Shown: positions 44,778 to 59,902 of the stretch, piece by piece
How positions within the stretch are numbered: position 1 is the first letter of the stretch
Layout: every line of letters begins with the position of its first letter
Source of the DNA: Flaccisagitta enflata
Lineage: Eukaryota; Chaetognatha; Sagittoidea; Aphragmophora
Reading direction: 5' to 3'
Length of the DNA: 64,000 nt
Assembly (NCBI GenBank): GCA_965153355.1
Contig: OZ231128.1
Span: 25,730,001 to 25,794,000 of the forward strand
The notes under the pieces: generated by a model
Told to the model about the DNA's origin: nothing
The model's input: the letters and a program-made list of their open reading frames with translations, nothing else
Database searches by the model: none
Made by a program: the position numbers and the translations under genes

Positions 44778-45918
44778 GTTTCCTTCAGAATCAGAGATTT
44801 AGGTTTTTAGGTGCGCCCAATTACCTCTATGACTGGCTGTGTCCGTCTGTCTGTCTGTCGGTAACGCATTCGTTCAGCGATCCACATGGCGCAACTTATT
44901 GCCTACTGGCCTACTTGGCCTTGTTGATTTGACTCCTCGTAAGGCGTTACTTGTCCTCCTCCCCTTTTTCATAAATTTCCTTCAGAGGTGTTTGGGGTTC
45001 TCAGGTAACCGCATAAGTTTCTATCTTCTATGCAACAGCTTAGACAAAAACTCTATCACACTCAGAAAAAAGCTGGCGCTATCTTTCACAATTGCACAAA
45101 AGCATACTCCTAGTTGAATCTGTAAGATGAATCTTTTACTGAACGATCTGGGTACTTATAGACTACTCCAGTAAAAATTTCACATGACTGGGCCAACCGC
45201 TTTGTTGCGGTAGGTGTATAAAACCCTCATTTGCATATTGTAGTTACACACTTCAAACTCGCCAATAGGCGTTCTTTAAACGAGAAAAGCATCTCTCTCA
45301 GCGTCAAATCTTTCTTATTCCTCATAGCGAAATAAAGGCCTTAGGACTTAGCAAATAAGCATGCATGAATGAATTCATTTTTAAGTCGTTTTACTTCGAA
45401 CACGTTTGCGTTATGTTTGAAGGGATACATAGAATTAAGAAAAACCACCATCAAGTCAGAAATAGATGGAGATGTAGATGGTGTGAGTGAGTCGGTCGAC
45501 AATGGCCGGTCCTGGCTTCAGCTGCTGAAACTTGGCTTACATTCACGACGCTTGCTTCGCTTGCCCTGACGCACACTGTAGGGACCTTTGTCATTGCACA
45601 AGCTGTTCATGCAAACATGTGACCTCCGACTCCACCCCTTGCCGACCTGCACGAGCTTAAGTCATACTACCGGCCCTTTAAGATGCGTCCTTGCATATCT
45701 ATAAGACAGTGCGTCTATACCTAGGTTTGTCTGTATGTCTGTCCGTAATGCAAAAAAATCTCGTCGTCATTTCTTAGGGGTTCCACTTTCTTCATCTCTC
45801 TATCATATCATCTTGTATCCAAAGATTACGCATCTATTGGTCATTTCTTGGCCTTGTTTTGTTGGTCAAAGCTGAGCCAACTCGCATTGACGAGTTTAGC
45901 GCAAAAAGTTTTTGAAAC
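44776..45918. other. Intergenic, nothing firm
   Basis: A TATA-like GTATAAAACC (45215-45225) lies just before an octamer-like ATTTGCAT (45230-45237), but no gene follows, so no promoter is called. Open frames in the stretch are short and unrecognised. Confidence 0.4.
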
Positions 45919-45920
45919 TA

Positions 45921-46109
45921 CAGTTGAGCTTCATTAGAGCGCTATCAATGGACTTGATGAACTCATATCTTATGGTGACCAGACGGTGACAGCGAACAGC
46001 CTTTTTGCCAATATAGATACAACCATGAAATTTGTGAAGGAACTGAAAATCTCATGCCTCATAAGCGGGTATGCCTTCTCAGCGGATGCGCTCTATCGAA
46101 GTTCGACTG
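45921..46109. mobile_element. Family E MITE
   Basis: 189 bp, CAGTTGAGCTTCATTAGAGC at the left and CTCTATCGAAGTTCGACTG at the right, inverted, flanked by TA (45919-45920, 46110-46111). Same subgroup as 21090 and 61447 ('agcttcactagagcgc'). Confidence 0.75.
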
Positions 46110-46136
46110 TACTTGACTTAGGTAATTGAAATTTGA

Positions 46137-46188
46137 TGAAAAAGCGTGAAAAAGCGTGAAAAAGCGTGAAAAAGCGTGAAAAAGCGAA
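46137..46188. repeat. 10-bp tandem repeat GAAAAAGCGT
   Basis: Five nearly perfect copies. Confidence 0.9.
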
Positions 46189-46640
46189 ACCAATCACAAG
46201 AGACTAGTGACATGAACCAAACTGCTAGAGTTCATTTCTAGTTACGCTATTTGACAAATTTTGAAAGACACACTGACCCAGCAGTAATGGATGGAAACAT
46301 ACGCTAAAGAGACGGACTCATAAAGCTAGTAAACTATGGAATCATTTGAGTAAGAATTAGTAGGATAATGACAATTTGATTCGTGGAACTTTATGTGTGA
46401 ATGGAACGCAGAGTCGTAGACAGTTTTTTGGAATTGAAAGACAGGTCGTCAATGGTGAACAACTCCGTCTCCTCGTTTGGTTATCGATAAGGCGTGTCGT
46501 CAATATCACCTAAAGGCCTGATATAACGTTTATAAACGTTTAATGGCAGTTCAATGACATCGATTGCCACCATGAAATCATCAATCAATTAATCACTCCA
46601 TTGGAAAAAAAGAATAACACTTGGAAAAGGCAGAATATGT
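46189..46640. other. Intergenic, nothing recognised
   Basis: No feature seen. Confidence 0.4.
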
Positions 46641-46654
46641 AACGAGAGAGAGAA

Positions 46655-47105
<451 letters not shown>

Positions 47106-47194
47106 AAAGTGTGTGAAAAATGTTCTTTTAATTTGATGATTCAGTGCATTCCAACACTCAATACTTCGAAAGAGGCCTGCGCTGCCCCTTGGTT

Positions 47195-48404
<1,210 letters not shown>

Positions 48405-48405
48405 T

Positions 48406-48490
48406 AAGTCGCGTGCACGTGACTCTATAACCCGCTATGTCTGTTGGCTGGTCGTGTCGGTCGGTATCACTTTGCTTGATATTGTTCCAT
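48406..48490 (+). mobile_element. Truncated family A1 copy
   Basis: AAGTCGCGTGCACGTGACT, 'ctataacccgctatgtctgttgg' and 'gtcggtcggtatcacttt', then loss of similarity. A 'tgcccctgcccaacggcccg' phrase at 48700 may be its displaced far end. Confidence 0.6.
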
Positions 48491-49963
<1,473 letters not shown>

Positions 49964-50011
49964 ATTGCACTTTATTGTCATGACATACAAGTTTACAATA
50001 ACTAGAGGAGA

Positions 50012-50049
50012 GATGGATGGATGGATGGATGGATGGATGGATGGATGGA
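50012..50049. repeat. (GATG)n microsatellite
   Basis: Nine copies of GATG. Confidence 0.95.
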
Positions 50050-50265
50050 ATGACCTATTGGCTATTGCCTATAAACGATTCTGTAACTCAAGAATTTGCT
50101 TTTGCGTCTCCTTTAAACAATTTTCAGACTATCGGTATTTTTGGGTTGAAATTTGAATTTTGAAGTATTTTTGAATTATCGATATTCGCCTTCGTCTTCT
50201 CCGTCTTTCTGTCGCTTTTGCCAAACAGGGCGTGGGAACCTTGATAAGGACAAACAGGGAATACA

Positions 50266-51206
<941 letters not shown>

Positions 51207-51500
51207 AACAAGGCCGGATACACGGCTACCCCAGTCGCGTGCGGGTGGGCAGGGGCCATAATTGAGGTCAGTGGAAAATTTAGGCAGGAGCAATAGGGCC
51301 AAAACCCCATTAACGCCAAAAAAGTAAAGCGTGACGGACGGACGGACGGACGGACGGAGGGACGGACGGACGGACGGACGGACGGACGGACGGACGGACA
51401 GACGGACGGACGGACGGACGGACGGACGGACGGATGGACGGACCGACGGACCGACGGACGGACCGACAAAGCAGGGTGTAGAGTCGCGCAGCACGCGACT
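51207..51500 (-). mobile_element. Family A1 copy with expanded (GGAC)n core
   Basis: On the + strand: 'aacaaggccggatacacggc', 'ccagtcgcgtgcgggtgggcaggggccat', 'gaggtcagtgg...ggcaggagcaat', then about 150 bases of GGAC/GACC (51332-51472), and hairpin AGTCGCGCAGCACGCGACT (51482-51500). The core is about three times longer than in the 40722 copy. Confidence 0.88.
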
Positions 51501-52459
51501 AAAAATTGCCTCGATGGAAACTTGTTTTTGTGTCTATTTAACAGTCACAAAAAAAGCGATTTTGAATGATAAAGAATGGATATTGAATACAGGTCCTTTA
51601 GGCATGATAGATTATACTCGGAGACATATTTGAGTTTAAAAAAAAAACAGGCCTATCCGGGTACTGCGATGAGTCATCGGTTATTCGCCAGAAACGGACA
51701 GCAAGGCACCTCACAATCTGTAGTAATTTAGGACGGCGAGCAATTGATGTCAACGTTTAGTGTTTCACCCCATTTTTTCAACTATAGTTGAATAATTATG
51801 ATGCAACAAATATTTTCATGAGACAAATTGTCTCCAGAAATACTCTGTGTGTATGTCTCTGCCATACGCTGACCTCAAATGAACCTTTAAATCAGCAATT
51901 CACATGAGAAAAGCAAAGAAAATAAGGTTTTTTAAAGAAATTGTGCTTACATTTTTTATCTCATTACTGCTGTCAAAATTATAAGACACACAAATGCAAA
52001 GAAATTTTGCATTTCCAAGAACATAGCCCCCTCCATAATCAATTTTAGAAGGGGGCTACATTCTTCATTTTTTTGTTTTTTCATTTTCCATGCAAAGTTA
52101 TAATTTTGAAAAGCCTCCTATCAGTGAACAAATATTGGATTTTGAATATTTTCAAGTGAAAATGACTAGTTAATATTAGCTTTACTTGCTCTTTTGTACT
52201 ATTTGAATGCAAATTTTGCAATAAAATATTTACTATGATACACTATGATTCTTTTTATGTTTTTATTTACTTTTATTCTCATAGAATTTTCTTTTTTGAC
52301 CCCTGTTGACACACTAAATCTTGCCGTCCGATGCTCGCCGTCTTAGAGAAACGTGAGACCCCGAGTCAAACCATATTGCAGGGTTCAATTGTACTAGCTA
52401 GATAGTATGATGCTTAAAAGGAAATCCCTGTGTCCATTTACTATAAAACTCAAAATATT
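51501..52459. other. Intergenic, nothing firm
   Basis: 'taatttaggacggcgagc' (51724) and 'atgctcgccgtcttag' (52331) are short inverted matches about 600 bp apart and may mark a decayed element. No exon. Confidence 0.4.
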
Positions 52460-52461
52460 TA

Positions 52462-53018
52462 CACCGTCTTCGGATCGGACTGTGAAATGCAAAACCTTTA
52501 TAGCTCCTAAACCACTAGGAAAAAAATCATGAAATTTTCAGTGAATATTGGTAACACGTGACGGTTTTTGCATGTCACAGCTCAGATCATAATATAGAAA
52601 AGGTGAAGGGAAAACAAAATATTGAAAGAAAACCCATTTTTAATTAGGATAAATTTTTCCCCATTTCCCTAGAAAGGAATTGTCTTTATCTGCTTGAAAT
52701 TGCTTTGCATTTTAACAAAAACTCTAGGATTTATTTTCGATGACAGATGTTAACTTATGTATTATCTATTTGCTGCATATTCTGAGAGAAAAACAGCACC
52801 TTCGGAAAGAGAAACAGGTAAAAAAGCCATTTTGCTTAAAAAATAGATGTTCATTCAATATTTTGTTTTTCCCTCACCTTTACTATATTATGATCTGAGC
52901 TTTGACATGCAAAAACCGTCACATGTTACTAATATTCACTGAAACTTTCATGACTTTTTTATTAGTGGTTTAGGAGCTATAGAGGTTTTGCATTTCACAG
53001 TCCGATCCGAAGACGGTG
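52462..53018. mobile_element. Family F foldback element, 165-bp arms
   Basis: Left arm begins CACCGTCTTCGGATCGGACT; right arm ends in its inverse, with TA at 52460-52461 and 53019-53020. Arms of about 165 bp match with few differences over their full length, with a spacer of about 230 bp. No coding capacity. Confidence 0.88.
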
Positions 53019-53213
53019 TAGCTGAAATTCACCCTCGAAGATTTTACGCAAGGTGACCCATCTTACCCCATAACCTACAGAGGGAGGAATCCAGGCGGTA
53101 ATTTTAGTGGCGTAAAGCTGAAAATTTCTAAAGATTCTACGGAATCTCGTGGATCCACTTGAACTCATTAACCGAGAGACGCTTTTTTTTCCTGCAGAAA
53201 CAAGTATTCTTAT

Positions 53214-53426
53214 GAAACAAGGCCAGATACACGGCTACCGAAGTCGCGTGCGGGTGGGCAGGGGCCATATTTGAGGTCACTAAACCATTTTGGCAATAGC
53301 AGTAAGGTCAAAGAAATAAAATCATAAAAAAAAATTAAATGGGGACCGACCGACCAACGGACCGACCGACTGACCGACCAACCGACGGACGGACAAAGCG
53401 GAATGTAAAGTCGCGTGCACGCGACT
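53214..53426 (-). mobile_element. Family A1 copy with perfect hairpin
   Basis: 'aacaaggccagatacacggc', 'gaagtcgcgtgcgggtgggcaggggccat', 'gaggtcactaaaccattttggca', core of GACC/GGAC, hairpin AGTCGCGTGCACGCGACT (53409-53426), then AAAAAA. Confidence 0.9.
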
Positions 53427-53941
53427 AAAAAACTGTAATGACAAATTCCTGGTTTATTAAGATCAATCATCAGACTTGACACCGTTTTATCTTGCTTCCT
53501 TGGCACAATCATTTGAATCATCAGCCTGCCGCATGAGAGAACCTCACGTCTTATAGATCTAGTCGATCTATCATGATCATTTAACTCTTTGAATAGTACA
53601 GCTTCTTGATAAAAAGTATTTTTTTAACATTGTACAATTATCTCCCGCTCTTGTTAGGTCTTGAGTACAGTGTTCATTGCACTGTTCAAGCATTATCAAA
53701 AAATGCTCAAGCTCTGATCGTTGATATCCTCCAATTTGAGGCAGATTTTTTTTATCCGTGAATGTGGTCCTATATAATTAATTACAGTGCCGTTTTATTT
53801 CTCAAAAGAAACTTAAAGATGACAAGAACCAATAAAGATAATCAAATACAAGTTCCCTTATGACCACTCTGCAGTGTTTACCTGCGCCAAATTATAGCTT
53901 TGAGTTGATTTCTTTAAGTTTCAATCTGCGTAAGAAACAAC
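53427..53941. other. Intergenic, nothing recognised
   Basis: No feature seen. Confidence 0.4.
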
Positions 53942-53945
53942 TTTA

Positions 53946-54480
53946 CAGTCAGTGGACAAAACAAAATAGGTAGAGTGCTCACTCTGTTAGCTTTGATCCA
54001 ATCTATTTTTATAAAACAGAATATTGTAAACAAAAACTGGTTGTAAAAATTACAGCCGGCTGTTATGCGACAAAGTTGGCAAAAATCCAATCTAAATAGA
54101 TTAGAATGTGACTAGCATATTCATAATCTTGATGGAATTCTGAGAAGTTTGACATGTCACACTTAACATTTTTTTGTAAAAAATATATTTTTTAACATTG
54201 CATTTATACTAAATCAGACATTGAATAAATCTTTTTTTTTCATATAAAAATATATGTTTTGACTTATCAAACTTCTCAGAATTTCATCAGGATTATATGA
54301 ATCTGCAGGTCTCATTCTATTCCATGACTGTTGGATTTTTACCAACTTTGTAAATTAACAGCTGTGAATTACTGAATTTCAACAACCAGTTATTGTTTAC
54401 ACCATTCTGTTCATATACAGTAGGTTGGATCAAAGCCAACAGAGTGAGTTCTCTACCTATTGTGTTTTGTCCACTGACTG
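53946..54480. mobile_element. Family C element, long form (TSD TTTA)
   Basis: 535 bp, ends CAGTCAGTGGACAAAACA and TGTTTTGTCCACTGACTG, perfect 4-bp flanks TTTA (53942-53945 and 54481-54484). The two halves pair over most of the length (for example 'gatggaattctgagaagttt' against 'aaacttctcagaatttcatc'), so the whole element is a foldback. Diverged from the two 311-bp copies inside. Confidence 0.85.
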
Positions 54481-54753
54481 TTTAAAAAAGTTAAATAAGT
54501 GCATGAATGTGGAATATCTGATGCATTTTTTTAAATGATTTGTACTGTCTCAACAATTGAATTAACAATTTATGAATTTAAAAAAATGATTTTTTGTTTG
54601 AATTGCAACGAAAAAAGTAATGAGGTAAGAATTTTCAATTTTCTTTCAAAACATGTTGAGGCTTGACACTCAGAGCTATGATTTGACAAAGAACAAGGTT
54701 GTTTGGAGCTCGATTTTTAGTATGGATTGGTTCTCGACTTACGCTGCTTTTTT

Positions 54754-55175
54754 AGTCGCGTGCACGGGACTCTACACCTTGCTCTGTCGGCGGTCCGTCG
54801 GTCGGTCAATCGGTCCGCCTGTTGGTCACATTTTTAAATTTTGAACATTTTTAACATTTTTTAACATTTTTCAACATTTTTTAACATTTTTTTAACATTT
54901 TTGACATTTTTTAACAAATTTAACATTTTTTTAACATTTTTAAACATTTTTCTTTTTTAAACATTTTTAAATTTTTTCTTACATTTTTTTTTACAATTTT
55001 TAACATTTTTTTCCATTTTTCAACAATTTTCCATAGTTTTTAACATTTAACATTTTTAACATTTTTAACATTTTTAAGATTTTTTAACATTTTTCACTAT
55101 TTTGTAACATTCTAACATGTTTTTACTCTTTTGTTTGTCATTTCTAGAAGCACGCGACTGCTGCTCTCTTGGGCT
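54754..55175 (+). mobile_element. Family A1 copy with (AACATTTTT)n in place of its middle
   Basis: Hairpin AGTCGCGTGCACGGGACT at 54754-54771, 'ctacaccttgctctgtcgg', a short GTCGGTCGGTC core, then about 300 bases of imperfect 'taacattttt' repeats (54838-55130), then 'gcacgcgactgctg' and 'gggcttgttt' as the far end. Confidence 0.7.
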
Positions 55176-55307
55176 TGTTTGCTTTCACTTTGAAAGGAAA
55201 GAAAACATTCTTTAGCTGTATTCAAATACCAAAACATAAGTTCAACGGTACAATTGTACGATCATCTGTGATCTTTTGTTTTCAAGACTTTTTAAGTGGT
55301 TTTGTAA

Positions 55308-55400
55308 ATTAGGGTTAGGGGTGGGTTTAGGGTTAGGGTTAGGGTTGGGGATAGTTTTAGGGTTAGGGTTAGGGACAGGGTTAGCTTTAGGGCTAAGGGT
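55308..55400. repeat. Interstitial telomere-type (TTAGGG)n tract
   Basis: About 90 bases of TTAGGG with GGGG and GTTTAG variants, in the orientation TTAGGG on the + strand. TTAGGG is the telomeric repeat of most animals. It is degenerate and internal, so not a chromosome end. Confidence 0.85.
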
Positions 55401-55749
55401 TGGCTGGGTTTAATGTATTACGGCCCAAAGCTATTAGAATCAAATTCACTCTGGCGGAGGATTCGGAGATAAAAACAAAATCGTGCGGGGAATCATTCAT
55501 TATGTCCAGTTCAACCCCTCTTAATGTAATCAACCAGGGCTTACAAAGTGAAGAAACAAAGGGGTTGCTAATCATCAGTCTCTCTTTTCTCAGATGAATG
55601 GATGAATGACTGCGTTGATAGAAGTTTATGATAAAAGCTCTTCCATATAGGTCATTCTGGTTTGTACTAGTGTGTCAGTTTGTGTTTCTTTTAATCTCTC
55701 ACTCTCTTGCTCTTTCCTTGGCTTCTTTCGATGTTTTTCTTTCTGTCTG

Positions 55750-56425
<676 letters not shown>

Positions 56426-56427
56426 TA

Positions 56428-57037
56428 CTATCTTGGTCAAAATAAGAGTCCTCGCAATTGAATTTAGTTCTTAAACCTTGAATAATGATCAGAAAAACCT
56501 ATTTTCTTATTACAGAAGTTTATTTTAGTGTATTTTGGCACTAGATATTGCTTGTATTGTGATTTTTATTGTGTCCTATAGCAGCATCACTGATTTGCAT
56601 GTGACAGGTTTCTCATCTCTTTTATCTGTTTTTGCCACTTTGGTTTTCTGGTGAGGCTTGTACTAATTTTGTTGTAAAATCTATACGATTTGAGCAAATG
56701 AGCTCTGCTTGGTGGCAAATGGAAGCTCTTTTGAAGCTCTTTACAACAGTCACCGATTTTCTTATGTTTCTATAATTTCTATGTATAAAAATTTTTCAAA
56801 TGAAGCTGCTGGAATTTCAAAAATGGAAATCAATGATTTTTACCTTAGAAATCAAAATGAATCATTTTACTCTTTCTGCTGTAAAATCTAAACAAATTGA
56901 GCTACAGAGTTCTGCTTGGTGGCATTAGATCGCATTTTTGCAGAGCTTTCTAATGGTCACCAATTTTTATATGTTTTTTTGAATAATCTGGCCACAATGT
57001 AAGAAAACATGGCGGACTCTTAATTTGACCAAGATAG
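56428..57037. mobile_element. TA-flanked foldback element, CTATCTTGGTCA ends
   Basis: 610 bp. The left end CTATCTTGGTCAAAATAAGA is matched in inverted form by TTAATTTGACCAAGATAG at the right, flanked by TA (56426-56427, 57038-57039). Inside, a segment of about 110 bp with 'gagctctgcttggtggcaaat' occurs twice in direct orientation (about 56690 and 56900). Non-coding. Confidence 0.75.
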
Positions 57038-58150
57038 TATCGCTTGTTCGTGTCGTTGTTGTTGTGGCCGCGGCCGGTGTAAAGTGTCGTGATGGAAGTG
57101 GGGGCTGCGATTCTGTTACTCAGGCTGACATTTTAGCTTCAGTGATAGTAAAGTTGTGAATCGCATATGATTTTAAATTTAAGGGAGTACTGATATTATG
57201 CGTCAATACATACTGACTAGTGAGTGTATTGAGGTGGATTTTGGATAATGATGATGATGATGATGAGGATCGTTGTAAAGGGTTCGGACACTTGTATGAG
57301 TTCCTGGGGCTTAAGTCCTTATTTCTATTTCAAGTCGCTTTCCAAACGGCTTTTTAGAGGGTCTGTTGTTCGGCCCGTGTCAGAAACAGCGAAACAGCGA
57401 TTTCTGAGCTTCGCAGCCCCTGCACACTTCTACTTTTCCTTTTGCCCATGTTGATGACAGTCCCTGCCCATCCTGATTACAGCCCCTGCCAATCCACTTT
57501 ACTGCCCCAACCCACAACTTATGGCTGTTTATCTAGCCCTGTTATCTTATTAGTGATGTAACCTAACTTTCATCAGAAATGGTATTTGGATCGAGTAGTA
57601 TTGCGGTGAATTCTAGAGTCGATCTGATCATACAGCTGTGAGATAAATCTCTCGGAATCAAGCTCTTCTCTCGGGGATCAAACTTTCGACATGAATCTCT
57701 CGAGTATTCGATGACCCCTCGATATATATATAAATCTGATTCGTTGATATGTAGAGACTTTGATTCGTCCTAAACAAGAAATCTTTGAGGCTTTCTAGTA
57801 ATTCCGATGCGATTTAAGGAATGTCAATTATGCAAACTTTTTGGGATTGTTGAATGAGGTTGGTAACTTGGTATTAAAGAACAAGGTTCAGTAGGTAAAT
57901 GACGCGTTCTCTTAGTATGAACTTTTTTCTGTAAATAATTTTTGGGGGATGATCTTTTTTTTATGAAAAAATGAATCAATTAATCAATCAGTAAATCAAT
58001 AAATCAATGAACCAATGAATCATTGAAAGAATTAATGAATGAACAAAAGTTCAATTGATGTTGTATGATAACTGTGCCTTGAATGAATGAAACTTTTGCA
58101 TGATGAAGAGTGGCGAAGATTGACCGAACAAATGAATGACCAACTAACGT
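57038..58150. other. Intergenic, short repeats only
   Basis: A short (GATG)n at 57247-57267, a family A-like 'gcccctgcc' cluster around 57415-57540 (decayed end blocks), and an AATCAATC/AATGAATG-rich patch at 57970-58140. Confidence 0.45.
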
Positions 58151-58549
58151 AGGCTTTCATAGATACGAGGATGCGCATCCAAAAGGTTATTTGAGCTTTC
58201 TAAGGAGGGCCGCTATCATGTCAAGAAGGGCGTGGGACGAGAATGAAAAGGGGATTTGAATGGGTTTGGTAGTTTCAAACGATGATGAATGGTTTGATTT
58301 TCAATTTGCGTGTAAATTTTGAGCACTGCGCTATTCCTCCCCCGTACGGCGAGTAATGCCTGTTACTTAGTGCAATCTGCACTATTCCTCCCCCGCGCGG
58401 CGATTAATGATTGTTACCTTGAGTGCACAGCACAGTTCCTCCCACGCAGGGCGAATAATCTTTCGCAAAGCGGGTTTATTTCTCTTAAACTTCGGGGGGA
58501 ATATCCTCAAGATACTGGATTCCCAACTACGACCTGGGCATTTTCACCT
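58151..58549. repeat. 399-bp direct duplication, copy 1
   Basis: By eye identical, with no indels, to 59073-59471, a constant offset of 922 bp. It contains three tandem units of about 55 bp based on 'ctattcctcccccgyrcggcg', which make a short repetitive open frame. Confidence 0.9.
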
Positions 58550-58740
58550 TTAAATGCGACGTCATATCGGAAATCCCAAACTAAGGGCGTGTTGAAACAC
58601 ACAGACAACCGCGATCTAAACGGACCACTCAATCGTGGAAAAGAGGAAAAGAGGCGAGGAGGAAAAGATAGAGATAATGGAAACAAAATGCAAATGAGAT
58701 GAAGATGGAAACAAACGAGTTTTTGGTTTTTTGGTTTTTT

Positions 58741-58812
58741 TAATTGTCCGTTCGTCCGTTCGTTCGTCCGTTCGTTCGTCCGTTCGTTCGTCCGTCCATT
58801 CGTCCGTCCGTA
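58741..58812. repeat. (GTCCGTTC)n repeat
   Basis: GTCC and GTTC units alternate over about 70 bases. It looks like a family A core without recognisable ends. Confidence 0.8.
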
Positions 58813-59072
58813 GCCAGTTAGGCCAATTCGAGTACAGCCAAATGTGAAAAGTGGGTACACGGGTAAAATATCTGCACTGAATGCCCTGACCGATCGAATT
58901 GGCAAATGTCAATGAGGACTTTTAGGTTTCCTCGAATGTTGACTTCAAGCTCAGACGCCTTGATCAAATTCATTTTTAGAGGGGGGGGGGGAGAACTGAT
59001 TTTTAAAAAATTAGTCCCGTCATTCACGCTAGGGCCGAGTGCAGACCGAGGACTCAGAATGCTGAAACCAAC

Positions 59073-59471
59073 AGGCTTTCATAGATACGAGGATGCGCAT
59101 CCAAAAGGTTATTTGAGCTTTCTAAGGAGGGCCGCTATCATGTCAAGAAGGGCGTGGGACGAGAATGAAAAGGGGATTTGAATGGGTTTGGTAGTTTCAA
59201 ACGATGATGAATGGTTTGATTTTCAATTTGCGTGTAAATTTTGAGCACTGCGCTATTCCTCCCCCGTACGGCGAGTAATGCCTGTTACTTAGTGCAATCT
59301 GCACTATTCCTCCCCCGCGCGGCGATTAATGATTGTTACCTTGAGTGCACAGCACAGTTCCTCCCACGCAGGGCGAATAATCTTTCGCAAAGCGGGTTTA
59401 TTTCTCTTAAACTTCGGGGGGAATATCCTCAAGATACTGGATTCCCAACTACGACCTGGGCATTTTCACCT
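59073..59471. repeat. 399-bp direct duplication, copy 2, ending at the gap
   Basis: Matches 58151-58549 base for base as far as I can check, and stops exactly at the run of N. A likely assembly duplication. Confidence 0.9.
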
Positions 59472-59481
59472 NNNNNNNNNN
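59472..59481. other. Assembly gap (10 N)
   Basis: Ten unknown bases; the size is probably nominal. Confidence 1.
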
Positions 59482-59535
59482 GGATAAGTATTGTGGAAAG
59501 GCAAGAATGAAGGCAGGGCAGTATTTGGATCATCG

Positions 59536-59902
59536 ACTAATCAAAAGGATGCTTTATTCCCCATGATAGCTGGTTGTATGGAAACTTCCCATGTATTCTG
59601 CTTCTAAAGTATCAATATTTTGAGAGATTTTTAGGGAACGTTGGCAAATAAATTTTATTTACTTTCCCACAGTATGTTCTGTAATAAGAATGTCGCTTGT
59701 TGTGTGGTGCTATGGGCGTATCATCAAACAACCCTAACCGCTAAACAGGCGACATTCTTCTGGGACATATGGAAACTTTGCAGGGTGCATTTTAATGACT
59801 CCTAAAAAAAATCTCTCAAATATTAGTCACTAGCGAGAATACATGGAAATGTGTTTCCATGGCAACCAGCTATCATGGGCAATAAAGCATCCCCTTATTA
59901 GT
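59536..59902. mobile_element. Foldback element, 367 bp
   Basis: The left arm contains 'ggatgctttattccccatga' and 'tagctggttg'; the right arm has the inverse ('caaccagctatcatgggcaa', 'taaagcatcc'). Arms are about 150 bp including 'gcgacattctt' near the centre. The target duplication is unclear. No coding capacity. Confidence 0.75.

Noticed and set aside
45205-45245. TATA box with nearby octamer, as in a histone or snRNA promoter
   Set aside because: No histone or snRNA gene follows on either strand; short motifs are expected by chance in AT-rich DNA.
58319-59510. Two identical hypothetical proteins at 58319 and 59241
   Set aside because: They arise from the same 399-bp duplicated block with a 55-bp tandem repeat; no splice sites or known domain.
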